A stretch of 64,000 bases of DNA from JACVRW01 sp963808775 (GTDB lineage Bacteria; Actinomycetota; Thermoleophilia; Solirubrobacterales; Thermoleophilaceae). Below are positions 17,292-25,296 of the stretch, one piece after another; the first letter of the stretch is position 1; the number at the start of each line of letters is the position of its first letter. Under the pieces are notes generated by a model, which saw nothing but the letters and a program-made list of their open reading frames with translations, did no database searches and was not told where the DNA came from. Location of the stretch: positions 124,001 through 188,000 of the forward strand of contig CAWEGR010000004.1 in NCBI GenBank assembly GCA_963808775.1, written 5' to 3'. Made by a program: the position numbers and the translations under genes.

Positions 17292-17711
17292 ATGTACCAG
17301 TTCAGTCGCTCGCTCTATCGCGAGCTCGCGCAGGACGTCCTCCCTGGCAGGGGGGAGGACGTCGCCCTCACGCGGCAGCGGTTCCTGCTCGCGTGCGAAT
17401 CGTCGATGGAGCGACTCGCGCTCGATCGGCACTACTTCGCGCAGCCGGTCAGGACGCTCTTCAGGGACGTCCGCCACTTCTTCCCGATGGCGGATCAGAT
17501 GCGCGTGTACCGGCTCTGCGAGACGCACATGGAGCTCGCGGTCGATTTCGTCGACTCGCGGCTCCGCACCGGCGTGACGTTCGACGGCAGCCCGGCGTGC
17601 TGCCACGCGAGCACCAGGCAGGGAACGGCGTGCCAGCGGATCCCGCTGCCGGGCAGGAAGTACTGCCCGTCGCACAAGCATCTCGAGGAGATCGCGGCGG
17701 TCGCCGCCTGA
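17292..17711 (+). CDS. Hypothetical protein with C-terminal Cys/His (zinc-like) motif
   Basis: 139 residues; ATG 17292 with AGGAGG just upstream. Residues 1 to about 100 are predicted helical (YRELAQDVL, RQRFLLACESSMERL, CETHMELAVDFVDSRL). The C-terminus carries CC-x9-C-x10-C-x2-H (ACCHASTRQGTACQRIP ... YCPSH), spaced like a small treble-clef or zinc knuckle similar to short C-x-T-x-G-x-C...YCxxH motifs seen in some phage proteins. Divergent from R2lox across 88 bases. Function unknown; the helical domain plus metal-like tail suggests nucleic acid or protein binding. Confidence 0.65.
   Translation: MYQFSRSLYRELAQDVLPGRGEDVALTRQRFLLACESSMERLALDRHYFAQPVRTLFRDVRHFFPMADQMRVYRLCETHMELAVDFVDSRLRTGVTFDGSPACCHASTRQGTACQRIPLPGRKYCPSHKHLEEIAAVAA
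17334..17363. repeat. Perfect inverted repeat inside a coding region
   Basis: 11-bp perfect stem (17334-17344 with 17353-17363, starting GACGTCCTCCC) with an 8-base loop, within the N-terminal coding part of the Cys-motif protein, where it encodes residues around DVLPGRGEDV. Visible in the sequence; function unknown. Confidence 0.6.
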
Positions 17712-17730
17712 CGGGTAGCGTCCACCCCGA

Positions 17731-20700
17731 GTGATTCTCGGGGTGGACGTCGGCGGCACCTTCACCGACGCCGCCCTGCTCGCGGACGGGCGCCTCTACA
17801 CGGGCAAGGCACCCACGACGCCGCGCGACCAGTCCGAGGGCGTGATGGCGGCCGTGCGCGACGTGCTCGCGGCGGCGGGCTCCTCCGCGGGCGAGGTCGA
17901 GCGCTTCGTCCACGGCATGACGGTCGGTACGAACGCGCTGCTCGAGGGCAGGACCGCCCGCACGGCGCTGCTCGCCACGGAGGGCTTCACGGACCTCGAG
18001 GAGCTCGGCCGCCAGGCGCGCGCGGAGCTCTACCGCCTCTGCGCGGGCCATCCGCCGCCGCTCGTCCCCGCGAGCCTGCGCGTGGCGGTTCCCGAGCGGA
18101 CCGGCCCCGACGGCGTGCTGCGCCCGCTCGACGAGGAGCTGATGCGCTCGCGGCTCGCTGGTCTCGAGGCCGAGGCGGCCGCCGTCTGCCTGCTCTGGGG
18201 CTTCCTGCATCCGGCCCACGAGCAGGCCGTCGGAGAGCTGCTGCCCGAGGGGATGCACGTCTCGCTCTCGCACGAGACGGCCGGCGTCTTCCGCGAGTAC
18301 GAGCGCTGCGCCACGACGGTCGTGGACGCCGCGCTCTCCCCCCTGCTTCGCCGTTACCTCGAGCGGCTGACCGAGCGCGCGCGCGAGGCGGGCCTGCCCG
18401 GGCCCGAGGTGATGCTGTCGAGCGGCGGGACGGCCGACGCCGCCATCGCCGCCCGGCACGGCTCCTGGACCGTGCTCTCGGGCCCCGCGGGAGGCGCCGT
18501 CGGCGCCGCGCGCGCCGGGGCCGCCGACGCCGTCGGCCTCGACATGGGCGGCACCTCGTGCGACGTCTCGCTGATCCTCGGCGGCGCCGCGGCTCTCGGC
18601 AGCGGCCGCGAGGTGGGCGGACGGGCGCTCGCCCTGCCGATGGTCGACGTGCACACGGTCGGCGCCGGCGGCGGCTCGATCGCCTGGCGCGACGCCGGCG
18701 GCGCCCTCCAGGTCGGACCGCGCTCGGCGGGCGCCGACCCGGGGCCCGCGTGCTACGGCCGCGGCGGCGAGCTCCCGACGGTCACGGACGCCCACCTGCT
18801 GCTCGGGCACCTCGACCCCGGCTCGCCGCTCGCCGGCGGCGTCAGGCTCGACCGCGACGCCGCGGCCGCCGCGGTCGGCCGCCTGGCGGAGGAGCTGTCC
18901 CTGTCGCTCGAGGAAACCGCCGCCGGCATCGTCCGGGTCGCCGGGAGCGCGATGGCGCAGGCGGTGCGCGTGGTGACGGTCGAGCGCGGGGTCGACCCGC
19001 GCGAGCTGACCCTCGTCCCGTTCGGCGGGGCGGGGCCGCTGCACGCCGCGGCGATCGCCGACGAGCTCGGCATGCGGCGCGTGCTCGTGCCGGTGGCGAG
19101 CGGCGTGCTGTCCGCGCTCGGCCTCGTGCTCTCGGAGCGGCGCCGAGACCTCGTCGAGAGCGTGCTCCTGACCGGAGCGGAGCTCACGCGGGACCGCATC
19201 GAGGAGGCGGTCGAGCGTCTCGCCGCGCGCGGCCGGGCCGAGCTCCATGAGCCGGAGGCCGGCCTGCGCGTGGGCGTCGACCTGCGCTACGCGGGCCAGG
19301 GCTTCGAGCTCACGGTCGATGCCGGCGGGCCGTCCCCGGACCCGGCCGAGCTGCGCCGCGCCTTCGATCGCGCGCACGAGGAGCGCTACGGGTACTCGGA
19401 TCCGGACGCCGAGCTCGAGCTCGTGACCGTGCGGGTGGCCGTGCACGTGCCGGGTCCGGTGCCCCCGGAGGCGACGGAGGCCGTCCCGGACACGTTCCCC
19501 GAGGCGCCCGCCGTGATCCCCCTCCCGGGCTCGACGCTCGTGGTCCCGTCGGGCTGGCGGGTCGCCTCGCGCGAGGCGGACGCGCTCGTGCTCGAGCGCT
19601 CCGAGGCGGCGCCGTCCCGCGAGCACGCCCCTGCGGGCGCCGCGCGCCTCGACCCGATCGACCTGCAGGTGATGCTCGGCGGCCTGCGCGCCGCCTGCGA
19701 CGAGATGGGCGCCGTGCTGGTGCGCTCGGCGCACTCGGCCAACATCAAGGAGCGCCGCGACGCCTCAACCGCCCTCTTCGACGCGGCGGGCGAGATGGTG
19801 ATGCAGGCCGAGCACATCCCGGTTCATCTCGGCGCGATGCCCGCGGCGATCGCGGCCGTGCTCGGCGAGGAGCAGCGCCCCGGGGAGCCCTGGATCCTGA
19901 ACGACCCCTACCGCGGCGGGACCCACCTGCCGGACATCACCGTGATCACGCCCGCGTTCCACGCCGGCGAGCTCGTGGGGTTCGCCGCGAGCCGCGCCCA
20001 CCACGCGGACGTGGGCGCGCCCGAGCCGGGCAGCATGCCGTCCGACTCGCGCACGCTCGCGGACGAGGGCGTCGTGATCCCGCCGAGCCGGCTGACCGGC
20101 GAGCTGGTGCGGGAGCTCGCGGCGCGGATGCGCAACCCCGGCCAGCGCGAGGCCGACCTGCGCGCGCAGGTCGCCGCCGGCCGCGCCGGAGCAGGGCGGG
20201 TGGCCGCGCTGATCGAGCGCTTCGGCATCGAGCGCTTCCGGGCCGGCATGCGCGACACGCTCGACTACGCGGAGCGGCGCACGCGCGCGCGGATCGCCGA
20301 GCTCGACGACGGAGCGCGGCGAGGCCCGCGACGTGCTCGAGGCCGGCGCGGGCGACCTCGAGCTGCGGCTGCGGGCACGGGTCGAGGGCGAGGAGATCAC
20401 GCTCGACTTCAGCGGGAGCGCGCCGCAGCACGATGGCAACCTGAACTGCCCGCTGCCCGTGACCCTGTCCGCCTGCTACTTCGCCCTGCGCGTGCTGACC
20501 GACCCGGACGTGCCCGCCTGCTCGGGCGCCTACCGGCCGCTGACGGTGATCGCTCCGGAGGGCTCGCTCCTGAACGCGCGCCCGCCTGCCGCGGTGGCGG
20601 CGGGCAACGTCGAGACCTCCTCGCGTGTGGCGGACCTCGTGCTCGCCGCCTTCGGCCAGGCCCTCGGCCAGGGCACGATGAACAACCTGACGCTCGGCAA

Positions 20701-21124
20701 CGACCGCTTCACCTATTACGAGACGCTCGGAGGCGGCCAGGGCGCGTGCCCGGACGCCGGCGGGCCGAGCGCGGTCCACGTGGCGATGTCGAACACGCTC
20801 AACACTCCGCTCGAGGCGCTCGAGAAGGAGTTCCCGCTGCGCGCGGTCGAGTACGCGCTCCGGCCGGGCTCGGGAGGCGCGGGGGCGCGGCGCGGCGGGG
20901 ACGGCGTCGTGCGCGAGCTCGAGGCGCTCGAGGAGATGCGCTACTCGCTGATCACGGAGCGGCGCCGGCATGCGCCGCCGGGCGCTGCCGGTGGGTCGCC
21001 GGGCGCTCCTGGTAGGAACCTGCTGGACGGGCGCGAGCTTCCGCCGAAGGCGAGCGGCAGCCTCCGCCCTGGTCAACGCCTGCGAATCGAGACGCCTGGA
21101 GGTGGCGGATATGGAGAGCCCTAG
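17731..21124 (+). CDS. HyuA-HyuB fusion: hydantoinase/5-oxoprolinase-type ATPase (frameshifted)
   Basis: About 1130 residues after removing one base at 20311-20312. N-terminal HyuA part (1 to about 625): GVDVGGTFTDAALL (ATP-binding), VHGMTVGTNALLEG, SGPAGGAVGAA, DMGGTSCDVSLI. C-terminal HyuB part (from about 637): LDPIDLQVMLGGLRAACDEMG, NDPYRGGTHLPDI, then after the frameshift FSGSAPQHDGNLNCPL and ETLGGGQGACPDA. Both subunits in one chain is the arrangement of eukaryotic 5-oxoprolinase; most bacterial HyuA and HyuB are separate. Opens hydantoin, oxoproline or similar lactam rings with ATP; substrate not predictable. GTG start at 17731; stop overlaps the next gene by 14 bases. Confidence 0.88.
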
Positions 21125-21950
21125 GAAGGTGGCCTTCTGCGGCCTCGGAATCATGGGCGCGCCGATGGCCGAGAACCTGGAGCGCGCCGGCTTCGAGGTG
21201 TCCGGCTGGACTCGGACGGCCTCGCGCTCACCCACCTCGACCCCCGCCGAGGCGGCGGAGGGGGCCGACGTGCTGGTCACGATGGTGCCGGACTCGCCCG
21301 AGGTCGAGTCGGTGTTGTTCGGGCCGGACGGCGCCGCGGCGGCGCTCGCGCCCGGCGCCCTCGTGATCGACATGTCGACGATCGCGCCCGGCGCCGCGCG
21401 ATCGATCGGCGAGCGGCTCGAGGGCGAGGGGCTCGCCTTCCTCGAGGCGCCCGTGTCCGGCTCGCGGCCGAAGGCCGAGGACGGAACGCTGACGATCATG
21501 GTCGGCGGCGCCGCCGCGGACCTCGAGCGCGCGCGGCCGCTCTTCGAGGCGATGGGCGAGCGCATCGTCCACGTCGGCCCGCGCGGTCACGGCCAGCTCG
21601 CCAAGCTGCTCACGAACACGATGGGCGCGATCCACGCGGTGGCGCTCGCCGAGTCGGTCGTCGTCGCGCGCCGGGCCGGCCTCGATCCGGAGGCGTTCCT
21701 CGAGGTCGCCGCCGGGAGCGCCGGCAACTCGACGGTGCTCGGGTTGAAGGGCAGGCCCATGTTCGACGAGCGCTACGACCCCCTGTTCAAGCTCGAGCAC
21801 ATGCTGAAAGACGTGCGCCACTGCATCGCCGAGGCGCGGGCGCTCGGGGTCGAGCTGCGACTCGCGACGATGGTGGAGCCGATCTATGCGGCCGCGGCGG
21901 CCGCGGGGCACGCCGAGAGCGACTTTGCGGCAGTCGTCACAGCCGTGTGA
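21111..21950 (+). CDS. NAD(P)-dependent beta-hydroxyacid dehydrogenase (HIBADH family)
   Basis: 279 residues. VAFCGLGIMGAPMAENLERAG is the GxGxxG nucleotide-binding start; MSTIAPGAAR and APVSGSRPKAEDGTL form the substrate loop; GQLAKLLTNTMGAIHAVALAES carries the catalytic lysine of the GxxxKxxxN motif. The family reduces or oxidises 3-hydroxyisobutyrate, tartronate semialdehyde or succinic semialdehyde-like substrates. ATG 21111 has GGAGGTGG upstream and overlaps the HyuAB stop, so it probably works in the same degradative pathway. Confidence 0.88.
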   Translation: MESPRKVAFCGLGIMGAPMAENLERAGFEVSGWTRTASRSPTSTPAEAAEGADVLVTMVPDSPEVESVLFGPDGAAAALAPGALVIDMSTIAPGAARSIGERLEGEGLAFLEAPVSGSRPKAEDGTLTIMVGGAAADLERARPLFEAMGERIVHVGPRGHGQLAKLLTNTMGAIHAVALAESVVVARRAGLDPEAFLEVAAGSAGNSTVLGLKGRPMFDERYDPLFKLEHMLKDVRHCIAEARALGVELRLATMVEPIYAAAAAAGHAESDFAAVVTAV

Positions 21951-21956
21951 AAAGGC

Positions 21957-21985
21957 TTGAAACCGGGTCAGCGGTTCGCAACAAT
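21957..21985 (+). promoter_or_regulatory. Candidate sigma70-type promoter upstream of DUF1802 gene
   Basis: TTGAAA (21957-21962), 17-base spacer, AACAAT (21980-21985), in the 102-base gap before the DUF1802 start. One of few places here with a recognisable -35 as well as a -10. Confidence 0.4.
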
Positions 21986-22052
21986 GGCCGCCCGCGCCGT
22001 CACGCGCATCACCGCAAGACGATCAGGCGCGGCTTGGAGGATTCCTCGACTT

Positions 22053-22682
22053 ATGCCAGTTGCTTTCAAGGAATGGGCTGTAACCGTGCGCGCTCTCGCG
22101 GAGGGCGAGCAGCTCATCACGCTCCGCAAGGGCGGAATCCGTGAGGAGAACAAGCATTTCGAGATCGAGCACGACCGCTTCTTCCTGTATCCGACCTTCG
22201 ATCATCAGCGCAACGACCTGGTTCGCCCGTCGCACATCCCCGAGCTCGACCGCGCCCTCGAGGAGGGCGTCTGGCCGGGGGACGAGCCGCCCGCCGAGGC
22301 GCTGATCCAGGACGGCGGCATCCCGCAGCCCGAGCGGGTGCGGATCCGCGCATGGGCGGAGGTCGCCTCGAGCTACCTGATCACCGACCCGCGCGCGATC
22401 GACGCGCTGTCGCCGTACTACGTCTGGACCACGGACTACGCCGAGAAGCGCCTGCACTGGAAGCGCCGTCACCCGCTGCACGTGATGGTGCTGCGCACCT
22501 ACCGGATCCCCCGGCCGGTGACCGTCAAGGTGCGGCCCGAGTACCACGGCTGCCGCTCCTGGCTCGAGCTCTACCGCGACCTGCCCTTCGAGGGCACCCC
22601 CGTTCTCTCCGACGAGGAATTCGATCGCGCCTCGGAGGAGATCGAGTCGATCGCCTCGGACGCGGTCCCCGTTCTCGCCTAG
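22053..22682 (+). CDS. DUF1802 family protein
   Basis: 209 residues. FKEWAVTVRALAEGEQLITLRKGGIREENKHFEIEHDRFFLYPTFDHQ matches the DUF1802 pattern (ALKEWAV..., LLRKGGIRE, FLLYPTY.HQ); this family is of unknown function and is found in cyanobacteria and actinobacteria. ATG 22053 (MPVAFKEWAV) is preferred to an in-frame GTG-type extension upstream; GGAGG lies 12 bases away. Its stop overlaps the convergent beta-propeller gene by 4 bases. Confidence 0.78.
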   Translation: MPVAFKEWAVTVRALAEGEQLITLRKGGIREENKHFEIEHDRFFLYPTFDHQRNDLVRPSHIPELDRALEEGVWPGDEPPAEALIQDGGIPQPERVRIRAWAEVASSYLITDPRAIDALSPYYVWTTDYAEKRLHWKRRHPLHVMVLRTYRIPRPVTVKVRPEYHGCRSWLELYRDLPFEGTPVLSDEEFDRASEEIESIASDAVPVLA

Positions 22683-23881
22683 CAGCACCAGCCGGCGGGG
22701 CGCGGGAAGCCCGCGCCGCGCCCACCCGGATCGAGCTCGCGCGAGACCCCGGCGAAGGCGCGCGGGCGTCCGGGGCCGAGCAGCAGCCACTGGTTGGCGT
22801 CGGGCCAGCCCACGAGCAGCCGGCGCCCGTCCGGCGACCAGTCGAGCTCGGCGAAGCTGCCGCTGCCCGTGAAGCGGACGGCGCGCCCGCCCGCCCCGGC
22901 TCGCAGGGGCAGGGTCACCACGCGCGAGACGCCGCGCCGCTCGAGCGCGATCGCGGCGCGCGTGCCGTCGGGCCGCAGCGCGAGGGCGCGCGGGCGCGCC
23001 TCCGCCGGCAGCCCGTGCTCGGCCAGGGGGCGCCCGCGGCGGTCGAGGATCCGCAGGGCGCCCGGGAGCAGCACGGCGAGCCTGTCGCCCCCCCGGGTCC
23101 ATTCGAGCGCCACCGGAGGCCGGCTCATGGGCGCCGCCCACCTGAGCGCTCCGCTGTCCGCATCCCGCGTCACCACGCGCGGGCGGCCGGCCGCGGCCGC
23201 GCTCAGCGTGTAGCCGGGCCCGGGTCGCCAGGCGGGCGTGACCGCGGCCACCTGGCCGGGCACGCGATGGTCGAGGTTGCCGGAGCCGTCCGCCACGCGC
23301 AGGTCGAATCCGCCCGCCGCGCCGCGCTCGAGGTAGGCGACCCGGAAGCCGTCGCCCGGCGACCAGGCGGGCCGGCTGACCGGGCGCGGCCGCAGGATCG
23401 ACCAGCGCGCCTCGCCGTCCGGCTCGACCGCGGTCACGCGCCGGCCGCTCGTGCCGGCCACGAACAGGCCGTGCGGCGACCAGTCGACCCAGCGGAAGTC
23501 GCCCAGCCGGCGCAGGTCGCCTCCGCCCTCGACGATCCAGGCGCCCGACTCGCCGACGGCCAGCAGGCGGCCGCCGGGCGGGAAACCGGCGAGGGTCGGC
23601 TCCGCCCGCTCAGGGGCGAGGCCCACGCGCTCCTCGATCCAGTCGCCCACGGTGGCGCCGGCAGGGGTGAGCGCAGCCACGAGCACGAGCGCCGCGGCTC
23701 CAGCGGCGGCGGCGAGCCGCCGGGCGTGGCGTGCGCGGCGCGGCCGGGCGGGCGCGCGCTCCGCGAACGCCGCAGCAACGAGGCGGCGCGAGCGCGCCGC
23801 CGCGGCGGCCTCGCCGGGCGCGTCGAGGTCGCGCAGCCCGGCGCGCAGGCGTGCCTCGAGCCGCCGCCGTCCGGCGCTCAC
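22679..23881 (-). CDS. Single-pass membrane protein with extracytoplasmic beta-propeller, sigma-factor partner
   Basis: 400 residues. A basic, helical cytoplasmic N-terminus (about 1-52), one transmembrane helix (about 55-75), then repeated blade-like units (GGRLLAVGESGAWIVEG, RWVDWSPHGLFVAG, VSRPAWSPGDGFRVAYLERG, FAELDWSPDGRRLLVGWPD) of a WD40/TolB-like propeller. The GTG start overlaps the ECF sigma stop by 4 bases, the position normally held by an anti-sigma factor. I infer a sensor or anti-sigma role; the N-terminus lacks the HxxxCxxC zinc motif of ZAS anti-sigmas. Ends GWCC. Confidence 0.65.
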   Translation of the reverse strand: MSAGRRRLEARLRAGLRDLDAPGEAAAAARSRRLVAAAFAERAPARPRRARHARRLAAAAGAAALVLVAALTPAGATVGDWIEERVGLAPERAEPTLAGFPPGGRLLAVGESGAWIVEGGGDLRRLGDFRWVDWSPHGLFVAGTSGRRVTAVEPDGEARWSILRPRPVSRPAWSPGDGFRVAYLERGAAGGFDLRVADGSGNLDHRVPGQVAAVTPAWRPGPGYTLSAAAAGRPRVVTRDADSGALRWAAPMSRPPVALEWTRGGDRLAVLLPGALRILDRRGRPLAEHGLPAEARPRALALRPDGTRAAIALERRGVSRVVTLPLRAGAGGRAVRFTGSGSFAELDWSPDGRRLLVGWPDANQWLLLGPGRPRAFAGVSRELDPGGRGAGFPRPAGWCC

Positions 23882-24462
23882 CGCCCGCCCTCCTCGGGGA
23901 GCAGCTCGGCGAGCCGGTCGAGCGCGCGACGCATGCGCGAGTTGACGGTGCCGCGCGGAAGCCCGAGCGCGGCGGCGATCTCGCCCGGTGTGAGGTCGAG
24001 GAGGTAGCGCAGCGCCACGATCGCGCGCGACTCCGGGGTGAGTTCGGCGAGGGCGGCGATCAGCTCAGCCGACAGCGGCGCGTCGGGCGGCGGCGCCTCG
24101 GGCTCGGCGGCCGCGGCGTCGACCTCGCGCCGCAGCGCCCGGGAGCGGGCGTGGTCGATCGCGCGGTTGACCGCGATGCGATGCAGCCATGGCCCGAACG
24201 GCCGCCGGCGGTCGAAGCGGTCGAGGGCGCGGATCGCCGCCAGGAACGCCTCCTGCGCGATGTCCTCCGCCGCGGAGGCGTCGTGCACGACGAGATAGGC
24301 GGCGCGATAGGCGCGCGGCCACTCGCGCCGAAACAGCGCGTCGACCGCCTCGGTGGACCCGCGCTGAGCCGCGCGGACGAGGCGCGCCTCGCGGACGTCG
24401 TTCACGATGCGGCGCCGGTGCGCAACGGGCGCTCCGAGCGCTGCGATGCGCTCATCCACCAT
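23878..24462 (-). CDS. ECF-type RNA polymerase sigma factor
   Basis: 194 residues from ATG 24462; a shorter start at GTG 24405 is possible. Region 2 (ALFRREWPRAYRAAYLVVHDASAAEDIAQEAFLAAIRALDRFD...PWLHRIAVNRAIDHARSR) and region 4 (LAELTPESRAIVALRYLLDLTPGEIAAALGLPRGTVNSRMRRALDRL) are both complete. Translationally coupled to the propeller protein, so activity is probably controlled at the membrane. A divergent HExxH protein gene starts 84 bases away and could be a target. ECF group not assignable from sequence alone. Confidence 0.9.
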   Translation of the reverse strand: MVDERIAALGAPVAHRRRIVNDVREARLVRAAQRGSTEAVDALFRREWPRAYRAAYLVVHDASAAEDIAQEAFLAAIRALDRFDRRRPFGPWLHRIAVNRAIDHARSRALRREVDAAAAEPEAPPPDAPLSAELIAALAELTPESRAIVALRYLLDLTPGEIAAALGLPRGTVNSRMRRALDRLAELLPEEGGR

Positions 24463-24546
24463 GCCTGCTGAGCAGCTTGTCACCGGGACCCACCCTCTGC
24501 CAATACGGCCGCGGTGCCGGCGGAGGTCCCGTGCCACAGTTCGGGC

Positions 24547-25296
24547 GTGCCCTGGGTGGAGTCCCGCTCGACGTCGTTCAGCGCCCGACACGAGTCGGCG
24601 GACGCCGCCGACGCTCATGCCGTGCTCGCCGCGCTCGAGGGGTTCCGCGCCGACCTCGGCGGCCTCTACGAGCGGCTGCCGGAGGAAATGGCGGTGGTGC
24701 TGCATCCGCGCGCCGCGGCGCTGACGCTCGCGCATCCGTGGCTGCCGCTGGCGAGAAGGGTGTCGGCCCCGGCCGCGCGCCGCTACTTCGCCGGCTGGTA
24801 CACCGAGAACGCGATCCACGTGCTCTCTCCCGCGGCCCTGGAGCGCCGCGCCTCGAACGTCGAGGGTTCCCGCGACGCGCTGCTGCTCGCGCCGCTTCAC
24901 GAGTATGCGCACGTGGTGGTGGGAGCGAACAGCGTCGACCTGCCGCCGCCGTTCTCGATCGCCGCGTTCCGCCGCTACGTGCACTGGGCCTGGCTGAGCG
25001 AGGGCGCGGCCACGTGGCTGTCGGGTCAGACGCGGCATCTGCGCGCGGCGATCGTGCGGCGCCTGCGCGAGGGCGGGCGGCCGGCCTTCCCGCCCGCGGC
25101 CGCCGACGCCACGCTGCTCGGCGGCACGATCTACGAGCTGCTCGAGCGCGAGGCGGGCCAGGCGCGCGCGGCGCGGCTCGCCACGAGCGAGCTCGACCGC
25201 GGCGAGCGCTCGCTGCTGGTCGACGCCTTCGGCCGCCCGCTCGCGGGGATCGAGCGGGACTGGCGCGACCTGCTCGACTCGATGTCGGCGTCCTAG
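24547..25296 (+). CDS. Gluzincin-like HExxH metallopeptidase-fold protein
   Basis: 249 residues from GTG 24547 (an in-frame GTG at 24514 is also possible). LLLAPLHEYAHVVVG holds HEYAH, the zinc-binding HExxH, and 29 residues on WLSEGAATWLSG supplies the third ligand Glu, the gluzincin (MA clan) pattern. The N-terminal half is helical with HPRAAALTLAHPWLP. No signal peptide, so probably cytoplasmic. Divergent from the ECF sigma gene, perhaps part of its regulon. Substrate unknown. Confidence 0.72.
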   Translation: MPWVESRSTSFSARHESADAADAHAVLAALEGFRADLGGLYERLPEEMAVVLHPRAAALTLAHPWLPLARRVSAPAARRYFAGWYTENAIHVLSPAALERRASNVEGSRDALLLAPLHEYAHVVVGANSVDLPPPFSIAAFRRYVHWAWLSEGAATWLSGQTRHLRAAIVRRLREGGRPAFPPAAADATLLGGTIYELLEREAGQARAARLATSELDRGERSLLVDAFGRPLAGIERDWRDLLDSMSAS

